Origin: Subtercola vilae
GTDB lineage: Bacteria > Actinomycetota > Actinomycetes > Actinomycetales > Microbacteriaceae
DNA: 63,877 bases
Assembly (NCBI RefSeq): GCF_004923255.1
Contig: NZ_QYRT01000020.1
Coordinates: forward strand, 1-63,877
Direction: 5' to 3'
Position 1 is the first letter of the stretch; each line of letters begins with the position of its first letter. Both the position numbers and the translations under genes were made by a program. Positions 20,355 through 29,372 of this stretch are shown piece by piece. Below the pieces are notes generated by a model. It was not told the origin of the DNA, did no database searches, and saw nothing but the letters and a program-made list of their open reading frames with translations.

Positions 20355-20382
20355 AGGCCGGAATCCTGCGGGAGTCCGGCCT
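20355..20382 (+). terminator. terminator after tRNA-Pro
   Basis: The perfect 8-bp arms AGGCCGGA and TCCGGCCT enclose a 12-nt loop and begin 8 nt after the tRNA. They are followed by CTGGTCTGTT. The next 220 nt, up to the IclR gene, hold no gene I can support. Confidence 0.8.
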
Positions 20383-20608
20383 CTGGTCTGTTACCAGCGC
20401 GCGTGTTTTCCGCCGCAGCTACGGCTACGCCGAATCGTCGGCCTCGCTCAGACGGCGGCAAATACGGCGGAGGTTTGAACGAGGGCCGGCGATTCAATGT
20501 GCGCACCCGGTGCTTGCCCATCAGAATGATCAGCACGTAGTTGCTGCCGGCGCCGGCGCCAGTGACTGGTTCAATGGAGGTCGCTTTCGCGAAGATCGCC
20601 GGCCAGGT

Positions 20609-21526
20609 TCACTCGCCGGCGCCGAACGTGCTCGTCTGAGCCGAGCCTGCGCCGAGTTGCAGTGAGAGATCTGCAGCGATACTGGCGACGAGCTCTCCCA
20701 CCGCATCGAGGTGTCGCCCCAGCCGAGCTTTCGGCGCGCTGACGTTGATGGCAGCAACGATGTTGCCGCGAAAGTCGAAGACCGGCGCAGAGACTCCGAC
20801 GACACCCATCTCGAATTCCTCATCGACAGTGGCGTACCCGCGCTCGCGAATGCGCGTGATTTCGCTGATGAAGCTGTCGAAGTCGGTAATGAGGGGAGTG
20901 CCGGTCTCGGTGCTGGGCGAGGGGATGCCCTCATCGGAGAGCGGAACAGACGCGGTGGCCGAGCGATCGGCGGCGAGCGACACGGGAGCAACGGGCCCGG
21001 TGACAGGACGATCGTGGCCGTGCCGGTCATACCAGTCCCTGACGTCAGCCTCGCTTCGATCGCTGATGAGTACGCGGCCAGACGATGTCATCCACGCGGC
21101 GACACTGACCCCCTCCCAACCTATGCCTCTAAAGGCATACTCGCTCAGCTGGCTGCTGAGTGTGAGTACGTTGTCGCCTCGCAGCACGCACAAATGCGCA
21201 GTTTCATGGGTCGCGGTGACAACTCGGCGAAGGAATGGCAGCGCCTCACGCACGAGTCGGGATTCGAGCGTGCGGGCCGCGAGCGCGTAGAGCTGATAGC
21301 CGAGCCGGTAGTTCAGGGTCGATTGGTCGCGAGCAACGAGGCCCGCATCGGCCAGAGTCGCGAGAGTGCGTGACACCTGGCCTTTGTCTCGGCCCACGAT
21401 CTCCGCGATACGAACCACGCCGAGGCCCCCGTTGGCCTCCGACTCGGGCGAGCCCAGGGTCTCGAGCAACTCGAGGTCACGGCGGAGACCAGCGGAGTTT
21501 CGGCGTGGTGCTGTAGGCGAATCCAT
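20609..21526 (-). CDS. IclR-family transcriptional regulator
   Basis: The protein has 305 residues. The N-terminal winged helix (VVRIAEIVGRDKGQVSRTLATLADAGLV) and C-terminal effector-binding domain (ETAHLCVLRGDNVLTL, YATVDEEFEMGVVGVSAPVFD) are typical of IclR. It is divergent from the Fae-containing catabolic operon, which it very likely controls. The effector is probably the imported substrate or an intermediate. The middle region (about 175-215) has a longer linker than usual. Confidence 0.92.
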   Translation of the reverse strand: MDSPTAPRRNSAGLRRDLELLETLGSPESEANGGLGVVRIAEIVGRDKGQVSRTLATLADAGLVARDQSTLNYRLGYQLYALAARTLESRLVREALPFLRRVVTATHETAHLCVLRGDNVLTLSSQLSEYAFRGIGWEGVSVAAWMTSSGRVLISDRSEADVRDWYDRHGHDRPVTGPVAPVSLAADRSATASVPLSDEGIPSPSTETGTPLITDFDSFISEITRIRERGYATVDEEFEMGVVGVSAPVFDFRGNIVAAINVSAPKARLGRHLDAVGELVASIAADLSLQLGAGSAQTSTFGAGE

Positions 21527-21542
21527 GCCGCAACACTAACGG

Positions 21543-21571
21543 GTAGTTGCCATATACACAACAGTAGTTGC
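21543..21571. promoter_or_regulatory. candidate IclR operator: direct repeat GTAGTTGC
   Basis: Two exact copies of GTAGTTGC start at 21543 and 21564, 21 bp apart (two helical turns). They lie between the IclR gene start and the catabolic operon. The spacing suits binding of a regulator dimer-of-dimers on one DNA face. No protein binding is proven. Confidence 0.5.
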
Positions 21572-21671
21572 GCAAAAGGACACTCAGCCCATATGGTCAC
21601 TTTTGTCGCACTTCACCCCGAGCCTCGGGCTGAAGCACTACTCAACGAAGAGCAAAGGAGACGAACGTTCT

Positions 21672-22337
21672 GTGACCGGATTCGATCTCTCGGGCCTCCT
21701 GGCCTTCTGGGCCAAACGCCACGACGACATACTCAGTCTGATCGGCGAACATCTGCTCGTCGTCGCCATCGCCCTTCTCCTGGCCACCATTGTGGGCGTA
21801 GGAGTGGGCCTCCTGGTGTGGAACAGGCCAGTCGGCCGTTCGCTCGCCGTCACCAGCGCCGCTGTCGTTCTCACGATTCCCTCGCTGGCGCTGCTCGCCG
21901 CCATGATTCCGCTGTTCGGCCTGGGCTGGACGCCCACGCTGATCGGCTTGACTCTCTACTCGCTGCTTCCGATCATCCGCAACACCGTTGTGGGTCTTCG
22001 CGAAGTGTCGCCCGCCATTATGGAGTCGGCCAAGGGAATGGGTATGAGCCCGCCCACCGTGCTGCTGCGCATCCAGCTGCCCATGGCGTGGCCCGTCATC
22101 GTCACCGGCGTGCGCGTGGCTGCACAACTCACGATCGGCATCGCTGCCATCGGCGCGTACGTCGGCGGCCCGGGCCTTGGCCAGATGATCTTTCAGGGCC
22201 TCAGCTCGCTCGGCTCGAAGAACGCACTGAACTTCGCCCTCACCGGCACACTCGGCGTCATCGTTCTGGCCCTCATCGTCGACGGCCTGTTCACCATCAT
22301 CACGAAATACACGACCTCGAAGGGGCTGAGGGCCTGA
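21672..22337 (+). CDS. ABC importer permease, OpuC/ProW type (1)
   Basis: Inner-membrane permease of about 221 residues with 5-6 helices and the EAA-type loop GMGMSPPTVLLRIQLPMAWP. This matches the glycine betaine/carnitine/choline (OpuBB/OpuBD) class. GTG 21672 has AAAGGAG at 21654-21660. The open frame extends to 21603, but that part lacks family sequence. It is the first gene of the operon and is followed after one base by the ATPase gene. Confidence 0.9.
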   Translation: MTGFDLSGLLAFWAKRHDDILSLIGEHLLVVAIALLLATIVGVGVGLLVWNRPVGRSLAVTSAAVVLTIPSLALLAAMIPLFGLGWTPTLIGLTLYSLLPIIRNTVVGLREVSPAIMESAKGMGMSPPTVLLRIQLPMAWPVIVTGVRVAAQLTIGIAAIGAYVGGPGLGQMIFQGLSSLGSKNALNFALTGTLGVIVLALIVDGLFTIITKYTTSKGLRA

Positions 22338-22338
22338 C

Positions 22339-23442
22339 ATGACCGACGCTACGACAGACACTGGCAGCAACCGGATGCTCGGCGGCACGGCGACCGAGAA
22401 GACCATCCACACCACAACGAGCATCACGACCGTTCGCAATACCAGCGGTGCCCACATCGAACTGCGTGACGTGAACAAGGTGTACGCCGACCAGTCGGTT
22501 GCGGCGGTCGAGAACTTCTCGATGAACGTCGAGCCCGGCGAGCTCATCATGTTCGTCGGCCCGTCGGGCTGCGGCAAGACGACCACGATGAAGATGATCA
22601 ACCGCATCATCGAACCGACCTCCGGCACCATCACCATCGACGGCAGAGACGTTCTCTCACTCAACCCGAACGAGCTGCGGCGCCACATCGGCTATGTGAT
22701 TCAGCAGATCGGCCTCTTTCCGCACATGAGCATTGCCGAGAACATTGCTGTGGTGCCGAAGCTGCTGGGCTGGTCGAAGGAGAAGACGCGAAACCGAGTC
22801 GACGAACTGCTCTCGGTGGTGCAGCTCGACCCGCGCGAGTTCGCCGACAGGTACCCCAAGCAGCTGTCGGGCGGCCAGCAGCAGCGTGTCGGGGTTGCTC
22901 GTGCGCTCGCCGCCGACCCGCCGGTGATGCTCATGGACGAGCCGTTCGGCGCGACCGACCCCATTACCCGCGAGAAGTTGCAGCTCGAGTTTCTGCGCCT
23001 GCAGGAGAGTATCGGCAAGACGATCATCTTCGTGACTCACGACTTCGATGAAGCTGTGCGTCTGGGTGACCGCATCGCCGTGCTGAGCGAGAAGTCGAAA
23101 ATCGAGCAGTTCGACACCCCCGAGAACATTCTCGCGTCACCGGCGAACGCCTACGTCGCCTCGTTCATCGGGCGGGGTGCTGCACTGAAGAGGCTCGGCC
23201 TCATCACGGTGGGCGACGCCGAGTTGGGGAGGGCATCGGATGCCCGGGGTGATGCCTCGGTCGACGAAGGCGACTCGCTGCGCGATGCCCTCGACCTGCT
23301 CATGCTGACAGGGCTGCCGGCCATCGCCGTCACCGCAACCGGGGGGCGCACAGTGGCGTCGATCTCCGTAGCGCAGGTCTCTGCCGCGCTGGGAGCCGGC
23401 GCCGCAGCCCTCGACGCGCCCGCTGCCGGAGAGCGCTCATGA
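22339..23442 (+). CDS. ABC importer ATPase, OpuCA/ProV type
   Basis: The protein has 367 residues. After a Thr-rich N-terminus of about 45 residues come Walker A GPSGCGKTTTMK, Q-loop YVIQQIGLFP, signature LSGGQQQR, Walker B VMLMDEPFGATDP and the VTHDFDEAV H-loop. The TDPITREKLQ segment is typical of the quaternary-amine uptake class. After about residue 280 a single short CBS-like stretch replaces the usual pair, which could weaken osmotic gating. It overlaps the second permease gene by 4 nt. Confidence 0.92.
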   Translation: MTDATTDTGSNRMLGGTATEKTIHTTTSITTVRNTSGAHIELRDVNKVYADQSVAAVENFSMNVEPGELIMFVGPSGCGKTTTMKMINRIIEPTSGTITIDGRDVLSLNPNELRRHIGYVIQQIGLFPHMSIAENIAVVPKLLGWSKEKTRNRVDELLSVVQLDPREFADRYPKQLSGGQQQRVGVARALAADPPVMLMDEPFGATDPITREKLQLEFLRLQESIGKTIIFVTHDFDEAVRLGDRIAVLSEKSKIEQFDTPENILASPANAYVASFIGRGAALKRLGLITVGDAELGRASDARGDASVDEGDSLRDALDLLMLTGLPAIAVTATGGRTVASISVAQVSAALGAGAAALDAPAAGERS

Positions 23443-24230
23443 CACTCGCCGTGGTACTCGAGAGCGACACTACGGCCGCTCTGGTTGATCCGCAGGCCAG
23501 GCGCGCCCGGTTCTGGAGCCCGCGCCGCGTGGCCACGCCGATCGTGGTCGCGGTGGTGCTACTTGCTCTGTACCTGTGGGTGGCGAACATGACGCTCGAC
23601 TCCATCATGCAGCGAACGCTCAACTGGGACTACATTCTGTTGCGCACGCGGGAACACCTCGTGCTCACCTTTGTAGCGTCGGCACTCGTGGCCGTGCTGG
23701 CGATTCCTGCCGGAATCGTGGCGAGCCGTACCCGATCACGGGTGCTGCGCGGCGCGATCCTCACCATCGCGAACATCGGGCAGGCCACTCCGGCCATCGG
23801 GTTCATCATTCTGCTCGCGATCATCTGGCAGATCGGTTTTCAGACCGCGTTGATCGCGCTCGTTGCATATTCGTTTCTGCCCGTGCTCCGCAACACGATG
23901 GTCGGGCTTTCGCAGATCGACGCGCATGTCACCGAGTCGGCTCGGGGGATGGGCATGACCCCGAATCAGGTGTTGCTGCGCATCGAGCTTCCGCTGGCCG
24001 TGCCCGTGATCCTGGCGGGCCTGCGCACCTCGCTGGTGTTCTGCGTGGGGGTGGCGACTGTCGCCACCTTCATCAACGCCGGAGGCCTCGGCGACATGAT
24101 CGTCAACGGCCTGAAACTCCAGCGGTTTCCTGTGCTGATCGCCGGCGCCGTGATCGTCTCCTGCATCGCCCTGCTCATCGACTGGCTTGCCAGCATCGCC
24201 GAAGACGTACTCCGCCCGAAGGGCGTTTGA
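23439..24230 (+). CDS. ABC importer permease, OpuC/ProW type (2)
   Basis: A 263-residue membrane protein with an N-terminal TM helix (about 25-50) then five more. The coupling loop GMGMTPNQVLLRIELPLAVP closely resembles that of the first permease, so the importer is a heterodimer as in OpuC. It starts at ATG 23439, overlapping the ATPase stop. Confidence 0.91.
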   Translation: MTLAVVLESDTTAALVDPQARRARFWSPRRVATPIVVAVVLLALYLWVANMTLDSIMQRTLNWDYILLRTREHLVLTFVASALVAVLAIPAGIVASRTRSRVLRGAILTIANIGQATPAIGFIILLAIIWQIGFQTALIALVAYSFLPVLRNTMVGLSQIDAHVTESARGMGMTPNQVLLRIELPLAVPVILAGLRTSLVFCVGVATVATFINAGGLGDMIVNGLKLQRFPVLIAGAVIVSCIALLIDWLASIAEDVLRPKGV

Positions 24231-24238
24231 CCCACTGA

Positions 24239-24294
24239 TTCACCCCCACAGTTTCACCCCACAGTTTCACCCCACACAGCTTCACCCCATACAG
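24239..24294 (+). repeat. four tandem copies of a TTCACCCCACAG-like unit
   Basis: Units of 13-15 nt begin at 24239, 24253, 24266 and 24281, each starting TTCACCCC and ending in an ACAG-like tail. They fill nearly all of the 74-nt gap between the second permease and the binding-protein gene. The ribosome site AAAGAG follows directly. They may be replication slippage or an RNA element that sets binding-protein expression. Confidence 0.8.
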
Positions 24295-24304
24295 AAAGAG
24301 CACC

Positions 24305-25252
24305 ATGAACAAGACAAGAACCACCGCACTGCTGGCTGTACTGGCCGTCGGAGCCCTCGCCCTGAGTGCCTGCGCGGGTGGCGGAAGCAGCGCTGCTTCG
24401 TCATCGGGCAAAGGCTCAGAACTGGCCGGCCTCACCGGTGAGATCGGAGCGAAGGACTTCTCTGAACAGTACATTCTGGCGAACATCACGAGCCAGCTCT
24501 TCAATGCCCACGGCGCCTCGACGAAAGCCAACACCAGCGTGGTGGGCTCGGCCAATGTTCGTGCTGCTCTGGTGAGCGATCAGTTTCTCGGCTACTGGGA
24601 GTACACCGGAACGTCGTGGATCACCTATAACAACAACACCGTTCCCGTGCAGGGTGTCGAAGCACAGTTCGCGGCAACCAAGAAAGCCGACGCGGCCAAC
24701 GGCATCGCCTGGCTCGACCCGGCGCCGCTCAACAACACGTATGCCTTCGCGATTCGCTCTGACAAGGCCAAATCGCTCGGCGTGACAAAGCTCAGCGACA
24801 TCGCGAAGCTGCCCCTTTCTGAGCAGACGTTCTGTATCGAGAGCGAATTCTCGACGCGTGACGACGGCTGGCCGGGCGTCAAGAAGGCGTATGGCCTGCA
24901 GAGTGTTCCTGACTCGAATGTGGCTCTGCTCGACACCGGAGTCATCTACACGACCACGCAGAAAGGCGACACCTGCAATTTCGGTGAGGTCTTTCAGACC
25001 GACGGTCGTATTCCTGCTCTTGGCCTGACCGTGATGCAAGACGACAAATCGTTCTTCCCCGTCTACCAGGGTGCTTTCACCGTGAAGCAGGCGACCCTCG
25101 ACAAGTACCCCGGCATGGCTGCTGTCATTGCCCTCATCGCTCCGAAGCTCACCACTGAAGAGATGCAGAAGCTGAACGCCAAGGCAGATGTCGATGGAGA
25201 CGACCCCGCCGACATCGCGAAGCAGTGGCTCACAGAGCAGGGCCTCATCTGA
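24305..25252 (+). CDS. OpuC-type substrate-binding lipoprotein
   Basis: The protein has 315 residues. The lipoprotein signal ends in LALSAC, with C23 as the lipidated residue. The mature protein shows OpuAC-fold segments: IGAKDFSEQYILANITSQLF, VRAALVSDQFLGYWEYTGT and FPVYQGAFTV. It captures the ligand outside the cell for the neighbouring importer. Relatives bind glycine betaine, choline or carnitine; here the ligand is unknown. Its stop overlaps the fae-like gene by one base (TGATG). Confidence 0.92.
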   Translation: MNKTRTTALLAVLAVGALALSACAGGGSSAASSSGKGSELAGLTGEIGAKDFSEQYILANITSQLFNAHGASTKANTSVVGSANVRAALVSDQFLGYWEYTGTSWITYNNNTVPVQGVEAQFAATKKADAANGIAWLDPAPLNNTYAFAIRSDKAKSLGVTKLSDIAKLPLSEQTFCIESEFSTRDDGWPGVKKAYGLQSVPDSNVALLDTGVIYTTTQKGDTCNFGEVFQTDGRIPALGLTVMQDDKSFFPVYQGAFTVKQATLDKYPGMAAVIALIAPKLTTEEMQKLNAKADVDGDDPADIAKQWLTEQGLI

Positions 25253-25770
25253 TGCAGCAACCCATGAGTCTGGGTGAGAGTTTCATCGGCGACGGGGTGA
25301 ATGCCGCACACGTCAACACCGTGTTCGGGCATCGTGACGGCCCGGCGGGCGTCGCCTGGGCCACCTCCCTGGCAAGCCCCAGCGCCGGTCACGTTCCCTT
25401 TGTCACCGTGTTACGCCCGTCGCTCCCGGTCAAACCGTTGACGCTGTTCGTGACCAAGGCGGCGCCCGCCTCCGACGAGCACGGCCTCCTTGTCTGGGGC
25501 CCGGCACAGGCCGGCATCGCAGCCGGTGTGGCGGATGCGTTGGCCGACGGCATCATCACCCTGCAGCAGGCAGACACCCACGTCATCATCGCGGCGGTGT
25601 GGGTCAATCCGGCGGCAGACGACGCAGAAGCGGTCTACGAGAACAACCGACGCTCGGTTCGCACTGCGTTGGAGAACGGCATCCGGCTGCTGCCGGAGAC
25701 ACAGCACGTCATCGCCGCTCGAAACTCCGCGTCGAACCCGTTCTACACTCCGAAGGCGGCCGTCGTATGA
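25252..25770 (+). CDS. formaldehyde-activating enzyme (Fae) homologue
   Basis: A 172-residue protein that clearly belongs to the Fae family. GESFIGDGVNAAHVN has the conserved catalytic-type His (H20). SPSAGHVPFVTVLRPSLPVKP, WGPAQAGIAAGVADAL (GPAQ at 83-86) and the NPFYT-like end also match. True Fae condenses formaldehyde with tetrahydromethanopterin in methylotrophs and archaea. No methanopterin gene is in the window, and this family is not expected to use that cofactor here. ATG 25252 overlaps the binding-protein stop; the stop overlaps the next gene by 4 nt. Assignment to the family is firm, the reaction is not. Confidence 0.9.
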   Translation: MQQPMSLGESFIGDGVNAAHVNTVFGHRDGPAGVAWATSLASPSAGHVPFVTVLRPSLPVKPLTLFVTKAAPASDEHGLLVWGPAQAGIAAGVADALADGIITLQQADTHVIIAAVWVNPAADDAEAVYENNRRSVRTALENGIRLLPETQHVIAARNSASNPFYTPKAAVV

Positions 25771-26870
25771 AGATCACCGACATTCGTCTCACTCGGCTGA
25801 ATCTGCCACTGACGCCGCCCTTCAACGCGGCATGGGACCCGCAGCCGCGCCGCAACTTCGCTGCGACGCTCGTGGAGGTGCACACTGAGGAGGGTGTGAC
25901 GGGCGTTGGTTCCGGTGACACGATGGACGGGTTCGAGAGCTACCGCGATCTCTTCATCGGTACTGATCCGCTGCAGATCATCAACCAGGTTCGCCGCATC
26001 GAGACCATCAACTTCCACGGCGGCCGTTACTGGCCGCTGGAGGCTGCGCTCTGGGACATCATCGGGCAGGTCGCCGGCCTGCCCGTGAGCGTTCTGTTCG
26101 GCGGAGCCCGGGATCGGCTGCCGGCCTACGCCTCCTCTGGCGAACTGAGGCCCGCGGGCGAGCGGGCGGAATCCGCGCTCGCCGCTCGTGAACTCGGTTT
26201 TCGCGCCATGAAGATCCGCATTGCGCGGGGCCGGCTGGCCGAGGGAATCGAGACGGTTCGCCGAACCCGCGAGGCGGTAGGCGACGACTTCGACCTGATG
26301 GTCGACCTCAACCAGATGTGGCGCATGTCGGGAGACATCGAAGCCGCGCTGCCGTTGGCGCAGGTGCAGCGTGTCGCGTCGCAACTCGCCGAACTCGGGG
26401 TGCTGTGGCTCGAAGAACCTCTGCCTCAGGTCGATGTGGCGGGGGCCAGACGGGTACGGTCGCAGACGGGCATCCAGATCTCCGGCGGCGAGATGGTTCG
26501 CTCGCTGCCCGAGATCATGTCGCTCATCGAGCAGGATGCGTTCGACATCTACCAGCCCGATGTCGCGCTGGCGGTGGGCATGTATCGCGCTCGCCAGGTG
26601 GCCGAGTCTGCGAATCTGCGGCACCGCCTGTTCACGCCTCACACCTGGAGCAACGGCCTCGGGCTGCTCGCCAACCTGCACGTCGCTGCGGGTGTCGATG
26701 CGGGCCCGTACATCGAGTTTCCGTTCGACCCACCGGGGTGGACACCAGAGCGGCGAGACTTCTTCATGCAGCCGCTGATGATCGATGCCCAGGGTGACTT
26801 GGTGGTGCCAGAGGCAGCCGGTCTCGGCGCTGTGATCGACTGGGCTGCCGTCGAACGCTTCACCGTGTGA
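25767..26870 (+). CDS. enolase-superfamily (mandelate racemase/dehydratase-like) protein
   Basis: The protein has 367 residues: an N-terminal capping domain (from MKITDIRLTRLNLPL) and a TIM barrel. Probable metal ligands are D180, E216 or E217, and E242. The base motif is K149-x-R151, where many mandelate-racemase relatives have KxK. The D265 and H292 (PHTWSNG) dyad is present. This fits acid-sugar dehydratases or racemases. ATG 25767 overlaps the fae-like stop; the upstream open frame is fae in another frame. The substrate is probably a hydroxy acid made from the imported compound. Confidence 0.88.
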   Translation: MKITDIRLTRLNLPLTPPFNAAWDPQPRRNFAATLVEVHTEEGVTGVGSGDTMDGFESYRDLFIGTDPLQIINQVRRIETINFHGGRYWPLEAALWDIIGQVAGLPVSVLFGGARDRLPAYASSGELRPAGERAESALAARELGFRAMKIRIARGRLAEGIETVRRTREAVGDDFDLMVDLNQMWRMSGDIEAALPLAQVQRVASQLAELGVLWLEEPLPQVDVAGARRVRSQTGIQISGGEMVRSLPEIMSLIEQDAFDIYQPDVALAVGMYRARQVAESANLRHRLFTPHTWSNGLGLLANLHVAAGVDAGPYIEFPFDPPGWTPERRDFFMQPLMIDAQGDLVVPEAAGLGAVIDWAAVERFTV

Positions 26871-26916
26871 CCCGGCGCTCCGCACGCGACACACACGAAA
26901 CGAAACGAAAGAGAAG

Positions 26917-28422
26917 ATGACCGACTGGATCTCAGCCGCCGCCGCCCTGGCGCCCGAAACACGACTCTTCATCGGAGGGGAATTCTGCGCCGCCGCTGAC
27001 GAAGCAACCTTCGACACGATCTCACCCCGCGACGGCCACGTGTTCGCCCGGGTCAGTTCGGCGGGCGATGCTGACGTCGACCGCGCTGTACGCGGCGCCG
27101 CCGCCGCATTCGACAGCGGCGTATGGTCGCGGGCCGACCGCCGAACGAGGCAGGCCGTTCTGTTCCGGCTCGCCGACCTGATGCTCGAGAATCTCGACGA
27201 GCTGGCCCTGCTCGAAGCCGTCGACTCGGGGCACCCCATCGGCGATGCCAGGGCTGTCGATGTGCCGACCGCGGCGCGAACCGTGCGCTGGTACGCGGAG
27301 GCGCTCGACAAGGTGTACGACGAAATTGCGCCCACGCCCGAGAACGCGCTCGCCCTGATTAGACGCGAACCGCTCGGCGTGATCGGTGCGGTTGTTCCGT
27401 GGAACTACCCGCTCATCATCACGGCCTGGAAGATCGCACCCGCGCTCGCCGCCGGCAACTCGGTTGTTCTGAAGCCAGCCGAACTGACCAGCCTGTCGGC
27501 CCTGAAACTCGCCGAACTCGCCCGTGAGGCGGGGCTGCCGGCAGGCGTGCTTCAGGTCGTGCCCGGTGTGGGGCGGGTGGCCGGTCAGGCATTGGGCCGG
27601 CATCCACTGGTCGACAAGATCGCGTTCACGGGATCGCCCGCGGTGGGCAAAGGTTTTCTCACGTACGCGGGGGAGTCGAACGGTAAACAGGTTTCGCTCG
27701 AATTGGGCGGTAAATCAGCCCAGGTGGTGCTGGCCGACGTCGCCGACCTCGACGCCTGCGCCTCAGCCATCGCGTGGGGAATCTTCTACAACGCGGGGCA
27801 GACCTGCCACGGGGGCAGCCGGTTGATTGTGGATGCCCGGGTGCACGATGAGCTCGTCGAGAAGGTCATCGCCGTTGGTCGCTCACTGGTTCTGGGCGAT
27901 CCGCTCGACGAATCGACCCAGGTCGGATCCATCGCGAGCGAGGTGCAACTCGATCGTGTGCTGGCGTACACCGCCATCGCACGCGCCGAGGGCGCTGTGG
28001 TGCACGGCGGAGAACGGGTTCGCCCCGACGGGTTGGGCGACGGGTTCTACGTCGAACCGACGGTGTTCGACGGTGTCGACAACGCCGGTCGCATCGGGCA
28101 GGAAGAGATTTTCGGGCCGGCTCTCTCTGTCACGACCGTGCACGGTGCGGCAGAGGGCATTCGAGTCGCGAACGAGAGCGCGTACGGCCTCGCCGCGAGC
28201 GTGTGGACCCAAGACCTCACGACAGCCCACCGTGCGGCGCGCGACCTGCGTGCCGGAACGGTCTGGGTGAACACCTTCGACGTCGCCGACGTCATCACCC
28301 CATTCGGAGGCGTCAAGCAGTCGGGCTCTGGCCGTGACCGCTCACTGCACGCCTTCGACTCGTACACCGCACTGAAAACAACCTGGATCAGCCTCGATTC
28401 AGCCAGCACCACGAAAGAGTGA
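26917..28422 (+). CDS. NAD(P)-dependent aldehyde dehydrogenase
   Basis: The protein has 501 residues. The cofactor-site motif is VVPWNYPLIITAWKIAPALAAGN, the general base lies in SLELGGKSAQVV, and the catalytic Cys in YNAGQTCHGGSRL. Overall closest to the PuuC/betaine-aldehyde class. It oxidises an aldehyde intermediate of the operon's pathway. A 46-nt gap with a CGAAA repeat and AAAGAGAAG separates it from the previous gene. Substrate not determinable. Confidence 0.9.
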   Translation: MTDWISAAAALAPETRLFIGGEFCAAADEATFDTISPRDGHVFARVSSAGDADVDRAVRGAAAAFDSGVWSRADRRTRQAVLFRLADLMLENLDELALLEAVDSGHPIGDARAVDVPTAARTVRWYAEALDKVYDEIAPTPENALALIRREPLGVIGAVVPWNYPLIITAWKIAPALAAGNSVVLKPAELTSLSALKLAELAREAGLPAGVLQVVPGVGRVAGQALGRHPLVDKIAFTGSPAVGKGFLTYAGESNGKQVSLELGGKSAQVVLADVADLDACASAIAWGIFYNAGQTCHGGSRLIVDARVHDELVEKVIAVGRSLVLGDPLDESTQVGSIASEVQLDRVLAYTAIARAEGAVVHGGERVRPDGLGDGFYVEPTVFDGVDNAGRIGQEEIFGPALSVTTVHGAAEGIRVANESAYGLAASVWTQDLTTAHRAARDLRAGTVWVNTFDVADVITPFGGVKQSGSGRDRSLHAFDSYTALKTTWISLDSASTTKE

Positions 28423-28427
28423 GAGAA

Positions 28428-29372
28428 ATGACGAACAGCCAACCGACCACGGTCGGTTTCATCGGCCTGGGCAATATGGGCTCGGGCATGACCCGCAACC
28501 TGCAGAAGTCGGGCTTCGCGCTCATTGTGAACGACATCCGCCGGGAAGCCGCAGCAGAGCTGCTCGCGGGCGGCGCGATCTGGGCTGACACGCCCGCGGA
28601 GGTGGCGGCGGCCAGCGACGTGGTCATCACGATGCTGCCCACCCCGCGACACGTCGATGCCGTTGTGAACGGTCTCGACGGCATCCTGGCCGGCATTCGT
28701 GACGGAGGTACTTGGATCGACATGTCGACGTCAGTGCCCGAGGTGGCCAACCGGGTACGGGCAGACCACCCAGACCGGGGTCTGCACATCGTCGACGCTC
28801 CCGTCTCGGGCATGTCGGTGGGTGCTTCCAACGGCATGCTGCAGATCTTCGTCGGCGGCGAGGCGAGCGACCTGCAGCGCCTGCGACCGATTTTCGAGGC
28901 GATGGGCGACCCTGAGCGGATTCTGCATGTCGGGAAGGCCGGTGCGGGGTACGCCGTCAAACTGATGATCAACCAGCTCTGGTTCTCGCACCTCGTGGCC
29001 ACGGCCGAAGTGCTGGCCATCGGGGTCAAGGCCGGGGTCGACCTCGAGGTGCTGCGCCAATCGCTCATCGCGAGCCCGGCGAACAGCAACTTTGTAGAGA
29101 ATGATGTGCTGGGCATCCTCGATCACGGCGACTACGACGAGGGCTTCGCCATCGCGCTGGCCTGCAAAGACCTGGGGTTGTCGATCGATCTTGCCCGTTC
29201 CGTGGGGGTTCCCGCCGAGCTGTCGGGGCTCGTCGAACAGATCTACCGTCGGGCCAAAGCCCAGTACGGCGACCGGGCCGGTGAGATGACTCCGGTGAAG
29301 CTCTACGAAGACCTGATCGGTGTCGAGCTGCGCCGCGCGCCGGCGACCGTGGGCGAGCAGGTGTTCGCATGA
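28428..29372 (+). CDS. beta-hydroxyacid dehydrogenase, 3-hydroxyisobutyrate dehydrogenase family
   Basis: About 314 residues. The Rossmann motif is VGFIGLGNMGSGM. The substrate-binding segment VDAPVSGMSVGASNG and the catalytic-Lys region GAGYAVKLMINQLW are intact. The family covers 3-hydroxyisobutyrate, tartronate-semialdehyde and succinic-semialdehyde reductases. ATG 28428 is preferred, behind GAGAGA; GTG 28419 is possible and would overlap the aldehyde dehydrogenase stop. It interconverts a hydroxy acid and a semialdehyde. Confidence 0.9.
   Translation: MTNSQPTTVGFIGLGNMGSGMTRNLQKSGFALIVNDIRREAAAELLAGGAIWADTPAEVAAASDVVITMLPTPRHVDAVVNGLDGILAGIRDGGTWIDMSTSVPEVANRVRADHPDRGLHIVDAPVSGMSVGASNGMLQIFVGGEASDLQRLRPIFEAMGDPERILHVGKAGAGYAVKLMINQLWFSHLVATAEVLAIGVKAGVDLEVLRQSLIASPANSNFVENDVLGILDHGDYDEGFAIALACKDLGLSIDLARSVGVPAELSGLVEQIYRRAKAQYGDRAGEMTPVKLYEDLIGVELRRAPATVGEQVFA

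Noticed and set aside
24239-24294. CRISPR array
   Set aside because: The repeats are short, directly tandem and without spacers; no cas genes are present anywhere in the window.
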